This document shows positions 23,391 through 34,910 of a DNA stretch of 64,000 bases, one piece after another. Numbering within the stretch: position 1 is the first letter of the stretch; every line of letters starts with the position of its first letter. Below the pieces are notes generated by a model. The model saw only the letters and a list, made by a program, of their open reading frames with translations. It searched no databases and was not told the origin of the DNA. This DNA comes from Trema orientale (taxonomy: Eukaryota; Streptophyta; Magnoliopsida; Rosales; Cannabaceae), in contig JXTC01000021.1 in the NCBI GenBank assembly GCA_002914845.1, positions 1,238,232 through 1,302,231 of the forward strand, read 5' to 3'. The translations under genes were made by a program, and so were the position numbers.

Positions 23391-26300
23391 ATGGACGATA
23401 ACAGTAAGAGATACCCACTTCTCTCGAGTAGAGAAGAACAACAACAAGAAGAAGAAGAAGCTCACCACCAAATCGGCCTTGGAAGAAGACCAATTACCTC
23501 CCCTTCATTCACCTCCTCCTTCGTCTCCGACGCCGATGACATCGCTCCGATCAACGGCGCTCGCCGTTTCTTCAAAGAGTTCTCAATCGAAGCCAAGAAG
23601 CTCTGGTACATCGCCGGACCGGCCATTTTCACCGTCGTCGCCCAATACTCCCTCGGCGCCATCACTCAAGTCTTCTCCGGCCATCTCGGCACTCTCGAAC
23701 TCGCCGCTGTCTCAATCCAAAACTTCGTCATCTCTGGCTTCACCTTCGGCATATTGGTATACATATACATTCACATATATATATATATAAAATCAATTAT
23801 GATTTTGAGTTTGAATTTGATTTTGAGATTTGATTGAATTGAAATTGAAGCTTGGAATGGGGAGCGCATTGGAAACACTATGCGGACAAGCATTTGGGGC
23901 TGGTCAGCTAGATATGTTAGGGATCTATATGCAGAGATCGTGGATCGTCCTGATCGCAACGGGCGTGATCTTGAGCCTCTTCTACGTATTCGCGGAGCCG
24001 ATTCTGCTCCTGATCGGCCAGACGCCGGAGATTTCGAGGGCGACGGGGGTGTTCTGCCTCTGGATGGTGCCGGAGATCTTCGCGTACGCGCTCAATTTCC
24101 CGATCGCCAAGTTCTTACAGGCGCAGAGCAAGATCATGGCCATGGCGGCGATCTCGGCGGTGGCTCTGGTCCTCCACACGTTTTTCAGCTGGCTGCTGGT
24201 GCTGAAGCTCGAGTGGGGCCTGGTCGGCGCCGCCGTGGTGATGAACGCGTCGTGGTGGTTCATAGTGGTGGCTCAGCTGGTTTACATCTTTAGCGGGACT
24301 TGTGACGAGGCTTGGTCTGGGTTTTCCTGGAAGGCGTTTCACAATCTTTGGGGCTTTGTTCGGTTGTCGTTTGCTTCGGCCGTAATGCTCTGGTTAGTAA
24401 TCAGTAGCTACTATCCAACTACATGTCGTTTCGTAATGCTATGAAAAGTCTTAATGCTTTTTCGCTTTAATGATTGTGCAGTCTGGAGCTGTGGTACTTT
24501 ATGATACTAATTGTCTTCGCTGGATATCTCAAGAATGCAAAAGTTTCCGTGGATGCTTTATCAATATGGTAAGTAAGCGACCCCTACGTATTAATATTTT
24601 CTTGTTTTTTGTTTTTTTTTTTGGATGGCTACGGTAGGGGCGTCCTTACGTAGGATCATGCCTTAATTATCGTTGGATGGGAATCTGTGGGGAATAACGG
24701 GAATCTGTAGAGAATCTATTTATATACAGATTCTCATCCAACAGTGAATAGACAGGGCCCTACGTAGGGGCGCCCCTACTGTAGACGCGCCCTTTTTTTT
24801 TCGTTTTAAAGACTTATAAATGCAAAACCAAAAATTAAACTCATAAAATTATCCAAAAATAATAATAATAAACTCATAAGTCCTTAACACATCCATGATA
24901 GATTAATGGTATATTTGGACTAAAAATTGTATTTGTGTTAACATCTTTTAGATACACAATTTAAGGGGATGACTACGGTAGGGGCGTCCCTACGTAGGGT
25001 CATGCCTTAATTATCGTTGGATGGGAATCTGTGGGGAATAACGGAAATCTGTGAAGAATCTATTTATATACAGATTCTCATCCAACGGTGAATAGACAGG
25101 ACCTTACGTAGGGGCGCCCCTACTGTAGACGCGCCCCACAATTTAATTAGTCAACATTTTTAACCCTTTTTCGATTATAGAGGTGTTAGTATAAAATAGA
25201 AATATTTTCATTAGGGAGGACTTGTAACATTGACAAATGATATTGTATAATTTTCTTTTATAATTTATGGGAAATATACAACGAAAAAGCAAATGAGCGA
25301 AGAATTCTAACACTCAACGTGTCTTGTATGGACTTTTTCTTGTGCTTTTGCTGGAAAGTCAAGTCAAAAGATCCAACTTTTGTGATCGGACAGGCTTTTT
25401 CCGTAATGACTAATGAAAGAATAAAAGTTAGGCAACCAAAATTTTAAATTATGTGGTCCTACTTAAGATTTTTCTACAAAATTTTGATGTACTTATTTTA
25501 ATTCTTATTAAAACTCCCACACATGTAGCCGTAGTCGTAATTTGTACCCGTAAACTGGTGATGTGGCAAAAGAGTATCACGAGGGTTTTCAGGAGCGAAA
25601 AATGTGGAGTACCAACAACCACGTGGGTTATATATTGATTTATTTTTTTAAAAAGAAAAAGGAAAAAAGAAAACCACCACGTGGATTTTTAGTAAGCTTG
25701 TTTTTATTATAGGTTTATGGCACAAATGATCCTTTAACCATTCAATTTATGACAATTTAGTATTCAAAATTTCAATTGTGACAATTAAGCCCCAAACTAT
25801 ATGATTTGAAACAATTTGATTCTTGAACTGTCTAAATTACAACTTGTTATTAAATTTTTGACCAAAAATATATATAACAAGCATGTCGTAGCATCTAAAA
25901 GTATACTTAAAAGAAAAAATAAACTGAACAAAACGATTTTAGAGAGAAAGAAAGATATATTATTTGCATTTTTAAGGGTTCTTGGAGCTACAAAATCAGA
26001 GAAAATTTTCCTATGATTGTTCATTTTTATACTTAAAATTCTCAAATTACTTTTCAAATATATTTTTAGATGTCATCACGTGCTCCTCAAGTTTGTTTTC
26101 GGTCAAAAATTTAATAATAGATTGTAAGTTAGCCAATCTAGGGACCAAATTGCTACAAATCAAAAGGTTCATGGACTTAATTACTATATTAAAACTGTGA
26201 GAACCAAATTATCATAGGTTTGATAGTCCAGGAACCACTTGTGCAATTGTAAACCCCGAAAAATTCCTAAATTTGTAACCTTAGTAATTATTGACTTTCA

Positions 26301-29300
26301 TGATATCTTAATGATGATTTCTTGATGCATGAATTTACATGTGTAGTATGATTAATATATTGATTATTACGTAATAAAATCTCAATTATTCTTTGTTTCG
26401 ACGTAGAAATAATAAGTTAGTTTTCCTTATTAAGGAATTAATTATAAGCAAAAATTATGTATGCACCAAGATAAATTAAGGATACTTGGATATAAACGTG
26501 ATATTACTGTCACAAAACCTTGAGCTGACGATATTAAAATAAGTAATGCTAATAGGTCACATTAGAAACTAATACATTGTAATCCAGAGATAACTGTGAC
26601 ATCATAGTTTGGATCATGACATTTTGAAGGACTACGATTTAAAAAAGACAAAATAAATCAAAGGTAGAGATAACAGCAAGAGATTAAAAGTGAAGATTGA
26701 ATAGACAAAATCAATCAAAGGTGTAGAAAACACCAAGAGATTTAAGGTGGAGATCTTAGCTAAAATTAATTAAAGATAGAGATTAAGTGGAGAAGATTAA
26801 TTCAGGGATAGAAATGAATTAAGAGAAAAAAATAAGAGTTAGTAGATATTTTTATTAGGAGTTGGTATCTTTAGTTTTCAAAAAGATTCAAAATGAAGAA
26901 ATTAGAGGGGTAGATAAAATTAGTAGGTGGATTTAGTCTGCAAAGAGATTCAAAATAAAGAAATTAGAGGCATAGATAAAATTAGTAATTGGATTTAGGG
27001 CCTATTTAGCATAGCTTTCAAAAATCTTTTGAAGCTCAAAAGTTACTTTTGAGAGTGTTTGGATGAATGTCAGAAGATCGTTTTTTAATTAGAAGACATT
27101 TTTAAAGAAACATGGACCCACTAGCTTTTCTAATAAAATTTTCTTGGACTTTTACTTCAAGAAGTAAAAGTTATCCCAAACGAGCTCTTAGTCTTGGAAA
27201 AGATTCAAAATGAAAAAATTAGAGACATGGACAAAATTAGTAGTAGATTTAGTCTTCAAAAAGAAAAAATTAGAAGCATAGATAAAATTAGTAGGTGGAG
27301 ATGTATAGACTATTGGAGAGAATGTGAAAGTGACACATTGTAGGATGTCTCCCATGCATGGATTATAAAAATAACCCTTCATTTGGTACTTGAAGTTTCT
27401 GTGCTAACTTCTTCCTTCACTTAGCCAAAACTCTCTCCGTGTCTTCCTCTCATTTTCATCTCATCCTTCTTTTAAAAGAGAACTAGAAGAAAACTTTTTC
27501 TACCTCTCCCTCTTATAAACCCGAAAAGTCGTAGACTTTCACCCATTATCCTTTACCTTTTTCCTAAGACTATGGAGTCTAATAACATATACCAAGAGTA
27601 TAAAACACCTAGTTTGGGGGAAGGAAGAAGAAAATAAGAATTTTGGGAAGGTAAATCATATAATAAGCATGGTGGGAAAAAATATTTACCTTTCAAGTTT
27701 GGATCTTCTCTCTTGGAGTGTTCGAGAAACTTTTCAAGTATCAACAATTTATTAGGGTCAAAATATTAAGATTGGACTCCACATAAGTTAGAACCAAAAA
27801 TTATACTAAACTAAAATTGGATTTGTAATTGTTGTTTTTATTGTAGACTTTCCCAATAATCTTCATTTCTTCTTCCTTCCTCCTCTATCATAATCCTAAG
27901 TATTCTATACTCTTAGTAAGTATTCTTAAACTCTAGAGTCTTAGAAGCAAAGTAAAAGATAATTGATGATGGACTACAGCTTTTATGGCTTAGAAGAGGA
28001 AGTAATAGAAGAAGTTTTCTTTTAATTCTCTTTTAGAGAAAGGATAAGAGGAAAATGAGATAAAGAGATGGAGAGAACTTTAGCTAAGTGAGAGAGGGAG
28101 TGAGTATAGAGTCTTCAAATGTTGAATGAAGGGTTCTTTTATAGCCCATGCATAGGAGGCGGCATCTTACAATATGTTACTTTCACATCCCATTTGTTGG
28201 GTGCAAACAAAGTCTTACATTGGCAAAACATGAGATGAGAATGGGTTTATAAGAAATTGGACTACTCCTCTCAATAGGTTGACCTTTTGAGATGGAACCT
28301 TAACCCCTTATGAGAAACCCATGATGAGATGACATTTTACAATGTGTTACTTTCACATCCCCTCTATTGTAAGTCTCACATTAGCAAAACATGGGATGAG
28401 AATGGGTTTATAAGGAATTGGGATACTCCTCTCAATAAGTTGACCTTTTAAGATAGAATCTCAACCCCTTATGAAGAACTTATGGTGCAACAAGTGCTGT
28501 AGTGAATGTGGACCCAAATGTTGCCATGTGTCAAATGAAGTATATGTCATGGCTATGTCGTGATGGTGAAAATTCTGTGAATGCTCGAGGTGGATCAATC
28601 TCTGTGTTAACGCGTGAAAGATGCAGTGGAGACCTTGAAGTGTATGGGTTATGAACTCTGAGAACACAGTGGTCGAGTCGCAATGGCGTATCCATGAATG
28701 GAATGGATCATCGTTTGAAGAGGGCATCATACATTGTTTGAATGGAAGATTATTGGGTACGAACAAAGTCCTATATCAGCAAAGAATGGGTTTCAAAGAA
28801 TTGGGCTACTCCTCTCAATAGCTTGACTTGTTGAGATGGAACCCCAATCCTTTATGAGGTACTCATGGCTCAACACCCTCTATTAGTCTATGCATTTTCA
28901 CCTACTAATTTTGTCTATGTCTCTAGTTTCTTCTTATTGAATCCTTTTGAAGACTAGATCCACCTACTAATTTTGTCCATATCTCTAATTTCTTCATTTT
29001 GAATCTTTCTGAAGACTAATCTACTTATTAGTTTTTTTAATGCCTCTAATTTCTTTCTTTTGAGTTTTTTTGAAAACTAAAGCCACCTTCTTAAGAAAAA
29101 TCTGTACTAATTCTTATCTTTTTCTTCTAACTTATTTCCACTCTTGGATTGATCTTGTCCACTTAATCTCTATCTTTTTTTTCTTGTGTTTTCTCCACTT
29201 TTGATTAATTTTTTCTACTTAATCTCCATTGTCAGTCTCTTGGCATTTTCTACAACTTTGATTGATTTTATCTACTTAATCTCCACTTTTAATCTCTTGG

Positions 29301-32300
29301 CATTTTATACACATATGATTAATTTTGTCTACTTAATCTCTACCTTTAATCTCTCGGTGTTATCTCCACCTTCAATTTATTTTATCCCTTTTAAATTCTA
29401 GCTCTCCAAAATACCACGATCCAAACTATTGTTGTCACAATTATCTTTGGATTACAACATATTAGTTTCTAATGTGACCTAATGGCATTACTTATTTTGA
29501 TGTCCTTAAGATTTTATGACTTAGTAATGTTACATTTATATCTAAGTGTCATTAATTCATTTTGGACATATATGAATTTTCCTTATCATTAATTTATTAT
29601 TAAGGAAAACCGACTTATTATTTCAAAGTTAAAATAAAGAATAATTTAGATTTTGTTTTATAATAATCAACATCATAATCATACTACACATGTAAATTCA
29701 TACATTAAGAAATTATTATTAAGATATCATGAATATTAGTTAGTAATTACTAGGGTTACAAGTCTAAGGATTTCTTAGGGTTTACACATTTACTATTTTA
29801 TTATAGCAAAATGACTATATTTTGAACTCATTTTAAGTAAATATTTATTTCTCAAATACTATAGCAAAATGATCGGTATATCACTATATATAAAAGTGTA
29901 AAATAATATGTGCCTACCCAGTACATAGATTAAAGCTGGTATATAAATACATATACCAAGTATAAATATTCGACTATTTAGCTATAAAAAGATAAAAACA
30001 AAGATTTATTAATACAAAGTGTAAAAGATAATACAACTATTTTCCCCTTTTTATCTAGTATAAGCAGACAAATACTCTTTATTAAAAAACATATTTACAT
30101 AATTACTCGTTTTCATTTTTACTAAATTTATACCCTTTTTGAGAAATTTATATCACAGACATTTTATATAATATAATGTAAGTCCATACATCATTTTTAT
30201 AATATATGCCATTATACATATTTATATATCACATGTATTTTATACATGAAGTAAATATTTAAGAGTATGAAACTATAAAAATAAAGTAACAAGCCTTGTT
30301 GAAATATAAGGCAAAAAATAGATATAAAGCCTAAATTTCACTTTTATTTAGAGCAATGCTATTTAGCACAGTTAGGGGAATTTTAAGATCCATGCATCAA
30401 TCTTTCACTGGAAAATAGCCAAAAAATTTTAAATCTAAATGGCCCACACTTAAAGGTGAAAGACTGACGTTTAGCCACTTGGCTCGTGTTGAGCTTACGA
30501 CTCGGAATAAAAAGCTTTGTTCTTTTATTTACTATATTTTTGTGTTGGTGATGCTTAGCGTCCGTGATGATTATGGGGTCTAAATAGATTTACCAATGAG
30601 ATGCGAGTATTCATTTGTATTTATGAATAGGTTAATTATATTTTTATACCTTGTATTTTGGTTATTATAAACATTGAACATCAGACTTAGAATTTATAAC
30701 AAATTTATATCATCTTTTGGGTTAAACACTAATTTTAACCATTATATTTACCAAAATACCCTTAAAAATGTAAATATATAGTTTTTAAAAGAAATCACAT
30801 TTAAAACACATATAAAATTGATAAACCGTTTTATGAATAATATTTAATTTTTTTTTAGGTTTTTTCGTTTTTAAATTATTTTTAAAAATATTTTTTCTAT
30901 TAGCTATTTATTTTAATTATTTTTAAATTTAAATTAAGTATTAAAATATATATCTTTAAAGTTTAAAATGGTGTTTTTGGTAAATTCAATTGTCAAAATT
31001 GGTGTTTGATCCAAAGAATGTATAAATTTGTTACAAGTTTTAAATTTGTAAGTCAATGTTGATGATAACCAAAATGCGTGCTCTTGAAAAGAATAGAACC
31101 TAGGAAATTGTGAAGAAACCAGCAGAAAAATCTCCTGTTGGCTGTAAATAGGTGTTTACAGTTAAATACAACTCCAATGGCACAATAGATCGGCACAAAG
31201 CCAAGTTGGTGGCAAAAAGATTTACACAGACATATGGCATTGATTATCAAGAGACCTTTGCTCTAGTTGCAAAGTTGAATACTGTCCGGATTTTGTTGTC
31301 CATCATCAAGAGACGAAAGCATTAGATTCTCTTTTTTCTGTAGTTAAGATATGTAGTCATTATCTTCTGTTCAGAATTATTCTTGTTATAACAAGAAGTA
31401 ATGATGTCATCATCTTTTACTTTTTATTTGTTTCCTCCTATTGTCTGCTGCAAGAGATGGGCTTGTTGAATTGGATGGCAAAAGCTGAAATAGAAAACAA
31501 ACACCTTCCGCTCTTTATTATATTTTACATTGGGTTATTTGCAGTGAGTGCCTTACCCCGGAAATATCTCTTGTAGTTCTGGTTTTCAGCACTGGTCCAG
31601 TGGGCACTTCATCAGTTAGTTTTTTTCTTTCTGGCTCTTGTTAGCCTGTTGCACTGTCTCTTTTTCTGTCCTTTGATCCTGATGCTAGCTATAATAGTTC
31701 CTTGTATGTTTCAATGAGTATTTTCTTGAATTATCTTCCTATGGTTTACCCTGGTGGGATGTTTCAATGAGGATAAGCCTCCATGATTTATTTTGTTCAT
31801 GTGGTCTGTAAAATGATTTCCTTAGGCTTACTGTTTAACTTTTTGTTTCTAGAGCTTTGATAGTACTAAGTTTTAGGGCAAAATAATCCCTTTTACCATG
31901 AGTTTTAGAAGCTAAGAAATTATTGGAACTGAATCGAGCAGTGGCTAATTTTGTTTAGAATCAATCAGGATTATCAAATATGACAGAAAAACCACCGTCT
32001 TAGGAGATTGATCTAAGTGTCTGAAAGAGGGCTAAACGATGCAGTTTTTTGTTGGTTGTTAAACCGTTGTGTTTGTTTTGGTTGTGTTGCTTTACCGCTC
32101 GTTCTATATAAGGTGCATTCTTCGGATAGGCTGTTCTGATTACTACATGATTTAAACTGCTCATATTCCTGGTTTTGAGTATTAGGTTGAACTTCCTTGT
32201 CATTGGTGGGAGCTTGATAATTAAAGCAGAGGACTGGCATGTAATAATTAGCAGATTAATTGCTATGTGCTATTAATATCTGTGTTGTTCTGTGTATATG

Positions 32301-34910
32301 TGTTTGCTCATAATACGAGGAATTTACATCTTTTTTCTTTTCTTTTCTTTTCTCTTCTTTTTTTTTTTTCGACCTTATTTGTAAAATTCTAATGAGGATT
32401 CGATTTTCTGTTATTTTTCCAAAATACATTTTCCTTGCTGTCAGCAAAACAGAGTCTCAGTTCTGGAGTTATTTTTGGTCGACCAGAATTGATTTTGGTC
32501 GATCAGAATCTGTTTTTAATGCTTAAATCAACTTGTTGAATAGGAGTTGGCTTCTGGAGTTATTTTGGTCGACCAACAAACTTTTTCAGATCCAGAAAAT
32601 GATCGTTTTAAGTTTTTTCACTAAAATTTGACCGTATTTTAACCCTTGGTACACCTTGAGCACTATATTTAAGAGCAATGACTGAAACCAAGTTGTTTTT
32701 TACGTTTAAGGTTGAGATAAGTTAGGTATTTAATTATACTAGTGCTAATATTAAATTAAGTGGGAACTTGGAATTAGGAAAAATCTCCAATTAATCTTAT
32801 GACTCAGTAGGGACAGTTATAATATATATATACTGAACAAAGAGTCAAAATGTAAGATATAAAAATGTAAGTAGCATTTTATGAATTGATACTAAGGATG
32901 ATTTTTGGTATGACGAATCTCTAATCTTTACTTCAAGTGGACCCACCCACTAGCGGGAGGAGATACACCATGTTTGATATGGATTATTTGCTAGGTAACA
33001 AGACAAATTCTTTTTTATTTTTTTATTTTTCGGTGAAGAAACAAGAGTAATGAATCAAAAATGCCCGAGATCTCTATATACCAAGTAACTGTATTTTATT
33101 TTCTTTTATATATTTTCGTCTTTTTTTGTGTGTGGACAGTGGATATATACTTTTCCTTTTTTGCGTTCGTGTGACTTTCATATTTAAGATAATGTTACTC
33201 GATCTGATTTATGGCTAATTTATTCGCAGCATGAACATATTGGACTGGACAATCATGGTATCAGTTGGCGTGAATGCGGCCATTAGGTAAGCCCAAGCAG
33301 AACTAGAATTATTAATGACCCTGATTTAATGCAGAAGAAAAGACGATAGAGAGTTACTCGGTGTTTATTGATTTCATTTTAATCATCTAATGAATGGAAC
33401 AAACCAATGCCATCCCTTGTATTGTAGTGTGAGAGTATCAAACGAGCTAGGGGCAGCTCACCCAAGAACAGCAAAATTCTCAGTAGTGGTGGCGGTAGTG
33501 ACATCGTTTATAACTGGTCTCCTCCTAGGGCTTGTCCTGATTGTCGCCCGGAATCAATATCCCTCCATATTTTCGATTGACGACGAGGTTAGAGCTCTTG
33601 TCAAGCAGCTCACACCACTGCTCGCTATCTCCATTGTCGTCAACAACATTCAACCAACACTCTCTGGTAAATGACTATTTTTTCGACTAAAACTCTGCAT
33701 ATTTTGTTTGAGGATTGTTGACAACAGTCATCTTTTAGCGTGGATTCATGTCGAGCCAAAGATCAACAGTTTAAGAAAATAACAATCATGATATTAATTA
33801 ACAAATTCATTTTCTGAACACATCAGCAGTTTATGGTCTAGTAACTGTACTAACCTACCCATTTTACCCTTTTTTATTTGTGGTAAATCAGGGGTTGCCA
33901 TTGGAGCAGGATGGCAAGCTGCAGTAGCTTATGTGAACATTGCTTGTTATTATCTGTTTGGAATTCCTTTGGGCCTTATATTGGGCTACAAGCTCAACAT
34001 GGGTATCACCGTAAGTACCTGGCCTCAATATTTATAAGACTTTTTAGATCAATTTAAACAATAACCGTTTTTTACACCTATTTAATAAATGACCTTTCAT
34101 AATTTTATTTTGATAAAAAACCGTTTTTTAGTTTATCTATTTTTTATAAAGTAAATCATTTTTATAATGTAAATCAATTTTTGATAAATCAATTTTCAAA
34201 AAATAAATTAAGTTTCTTAATGCCCATTTTTTAACAGTATTTGAAAAATGGTCATTTTACAAACTATGTTCCAAAATTCGACTATTTGGCTAAAAAACTA
34301 TTTGGCTAAAAAGCCCTTCTAAACATCCATCCATATCTATCCAAATCTCCGAATATTGAAAGAATGAAAGAAACTATGGACGTGTTTGTTATAAGATTCG
34401 AATCTTATTCTTCAAATCTAGAAATAACTTTCATGAATAAAATTGGAAGGATAATACATTTTTTCTTCTAACTTTCTATATAAAAGTTGTTTCTATTTCT
34501 GAATTTAAAGAATAGGATTCGAATAATGCACCAAACGCGCTCCATATTTCTCTTTGTTTGAAGGTCGACCTAATTAGTGTTTTGGGCCGAGTCCATCAGT
34601 CCAAGAACTGAAACGCTCTTTTTTCTTGCTCTTGGCAACTCTCAGGGAATTTGGAACGGAATGCTGGCAGGGACAGTGCTGCAGACTTGTGTACTATTCT
34701 GGATGGTCTATAAAACCAATTGGCACAAAGAGGTAACTACTTTCATTACTCTCTACTGTGCACAACGAATCAATGATACGCTCGCATCGCATTATAAAGA
34801 CAAGTACAAAACACGTTGTAACCTGAGCCTCTAATCAAATGCAGGCATCTTTAGCTGGAGACAGGATAAAGGCATGGGGTGGACATGTCGAGAACGATGC
34901 AGAAAAATGA
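23391..34910 (+). CDS. DTX29: MATE efflux transporter, DETOXIFICATION 29-like, copy C (8 exons, 520 aa)
   Basis: Paralogue of copy B with the same exon structure: 23391-23756, 23851-24392, 24482-24568, 33230-33286, 33428-33666, 33892-34010, 34646-34732 and 34845-34910. The lengths sum to 1563 nt and close on TGA. The N-terminal tail is longer than in B (about 60 residues, with a run of Gln and Glu). The core runs from LWYIAGPAIF through LGMGSALETLCGQAFGAGQL, NFPIAKFLQAQSK, SVRVSNELGAAHPRTAKFS and GAGWQAA to GIWNGMLAGTVLQT in the last helix, then a short tail rich in charged residues. Membrane topology is the usual twelve helices; transport is expected to be cation-coupled. Substrate is unknown. 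Intron 2 is 89 nt but intron 3 is 8.66 kb and TE-rich. All splice borders are GT-AG. DTX29 is the nearest family member I recall; orthology is not certain. Confidence 0.92.
24623..24792. mobile_element. MULE-type MITE, copy 3 (170 bp)
   Basis: Starts GGATGGCTACGGTAGG and ends in the inverted form ACTGTAGACGCGCCC. It is very similar to copies 2 and 4, including GGGAATCTGTGGGGAATAAC. It is flanked by nine T on each side (24614-24622 and 24793-24801), which fits a 9-bp duplication but is low complexity. Confidence 0.82.
24965..25137. mobile_element. MULE-type MITE, copy 4 (173 bp)
   Basis: Nearly identical to copy 3, only 172 bp downstream and in the same orientation. It has a perfect 9-bp target duplication ACAATTTAA (24956-24964 and 25138-25146), which fixes the ends. 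A 9-bp duplication is characteristic of the Mutator superfamily. No coding capacity. Confidence 0.9.
26248..29786. repeat. 3.5 kb inverted repeat of LTR-like sequence in intron 3 of MATE copy C
   Basis: The left arm (about 26248-27650) starts TGTAAACCCCGAAAAATTCC. The right arm (about 27835-29786) ends in the reverse complement, GGGTTTACA. Matching blocks occur in order along both arms: the AATTTACATGTGTAGTATGA block, GAGATAACA next to AAGAGATTAAA, TATAAAA followed by ACCCTTCAT, and CTCTCC, CATTTTC and AAAAGAGAA blocks. The centre is about 190 bp of unmatched sequence. Each arm looks like an LTR of the TGTAA...CCCGAAA type, pointing inward. The right arm is longer because of a separate insertion at 28195-28875. 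I see no integrase or RT in it, and no target duplication. Confidence 0.78.
28195..28875 (+). mobile_element. TRIM-like element nested in the right arm of the inverted repeat
   Basis: It starts TGTTGGGTGC and ends GGCTCAACA and has no counterpart in the left arm. It holds three related units of about 120-130 bp (about 28195-28315, 28365-28496 and 28746-28875). Each has AATGGGTTTATAAG or similar, TACTCCTCTCAATA and GAGATGGAACC blocks. Units 2 and 3 flank a unique interior of about 250 bp, as LTRs of a terminal-repeat retrotransposon in miniature would. A piece of the host arm (TTACTTTCACATCCC) is duplicated between units 1 and 2. No ORF or clear primer site, so the class is tentative. Confidence 0.5.
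30630..31077. repeat. Member of the 22216-22572 foldback family, damaged
   Basis: The left part repeats the TTTTATACCTTGTATTTTGG and CAAATTTATA blocks. The right part (about 31018-31077) is the reverse complement, ending at ACCAAAATGCG. The AT-rich middle is longer than in the 22216 copy. The right end abuts a copia RT fragment. Confidence 0.55.
31080..31318 (+). pseudogene. copia reverse-transcriptase fragment in intron 3 of MATE copy C
   Basis: About 60 residues of RT read in one frame: SPVGCK, a stop where Trp is expected, VFTVKYNSNGTIDRHKAKLV, AKRFTQTYGIDYQETFA and VAKLNTVRILLSI. This is the N-terminal RT block of copia elements. Neither side continues into the rest of pol and no LTR is recognised, so it is an isolated relic. 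Confidence 0.85.
31319..33229. other. Remainder of intron 3 of MATE copy C
   Basis: No coding exon is seen. A segment at 32461-32575 contains the palindrome TTGGTCGACCA twice and a near copy once, each preceded by TTCTGGAGTTATTTT or similar. The rest is unassigned AT-rich sequence with a long pyrimidine tract near 32330-32370. Confidence 0.5.
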
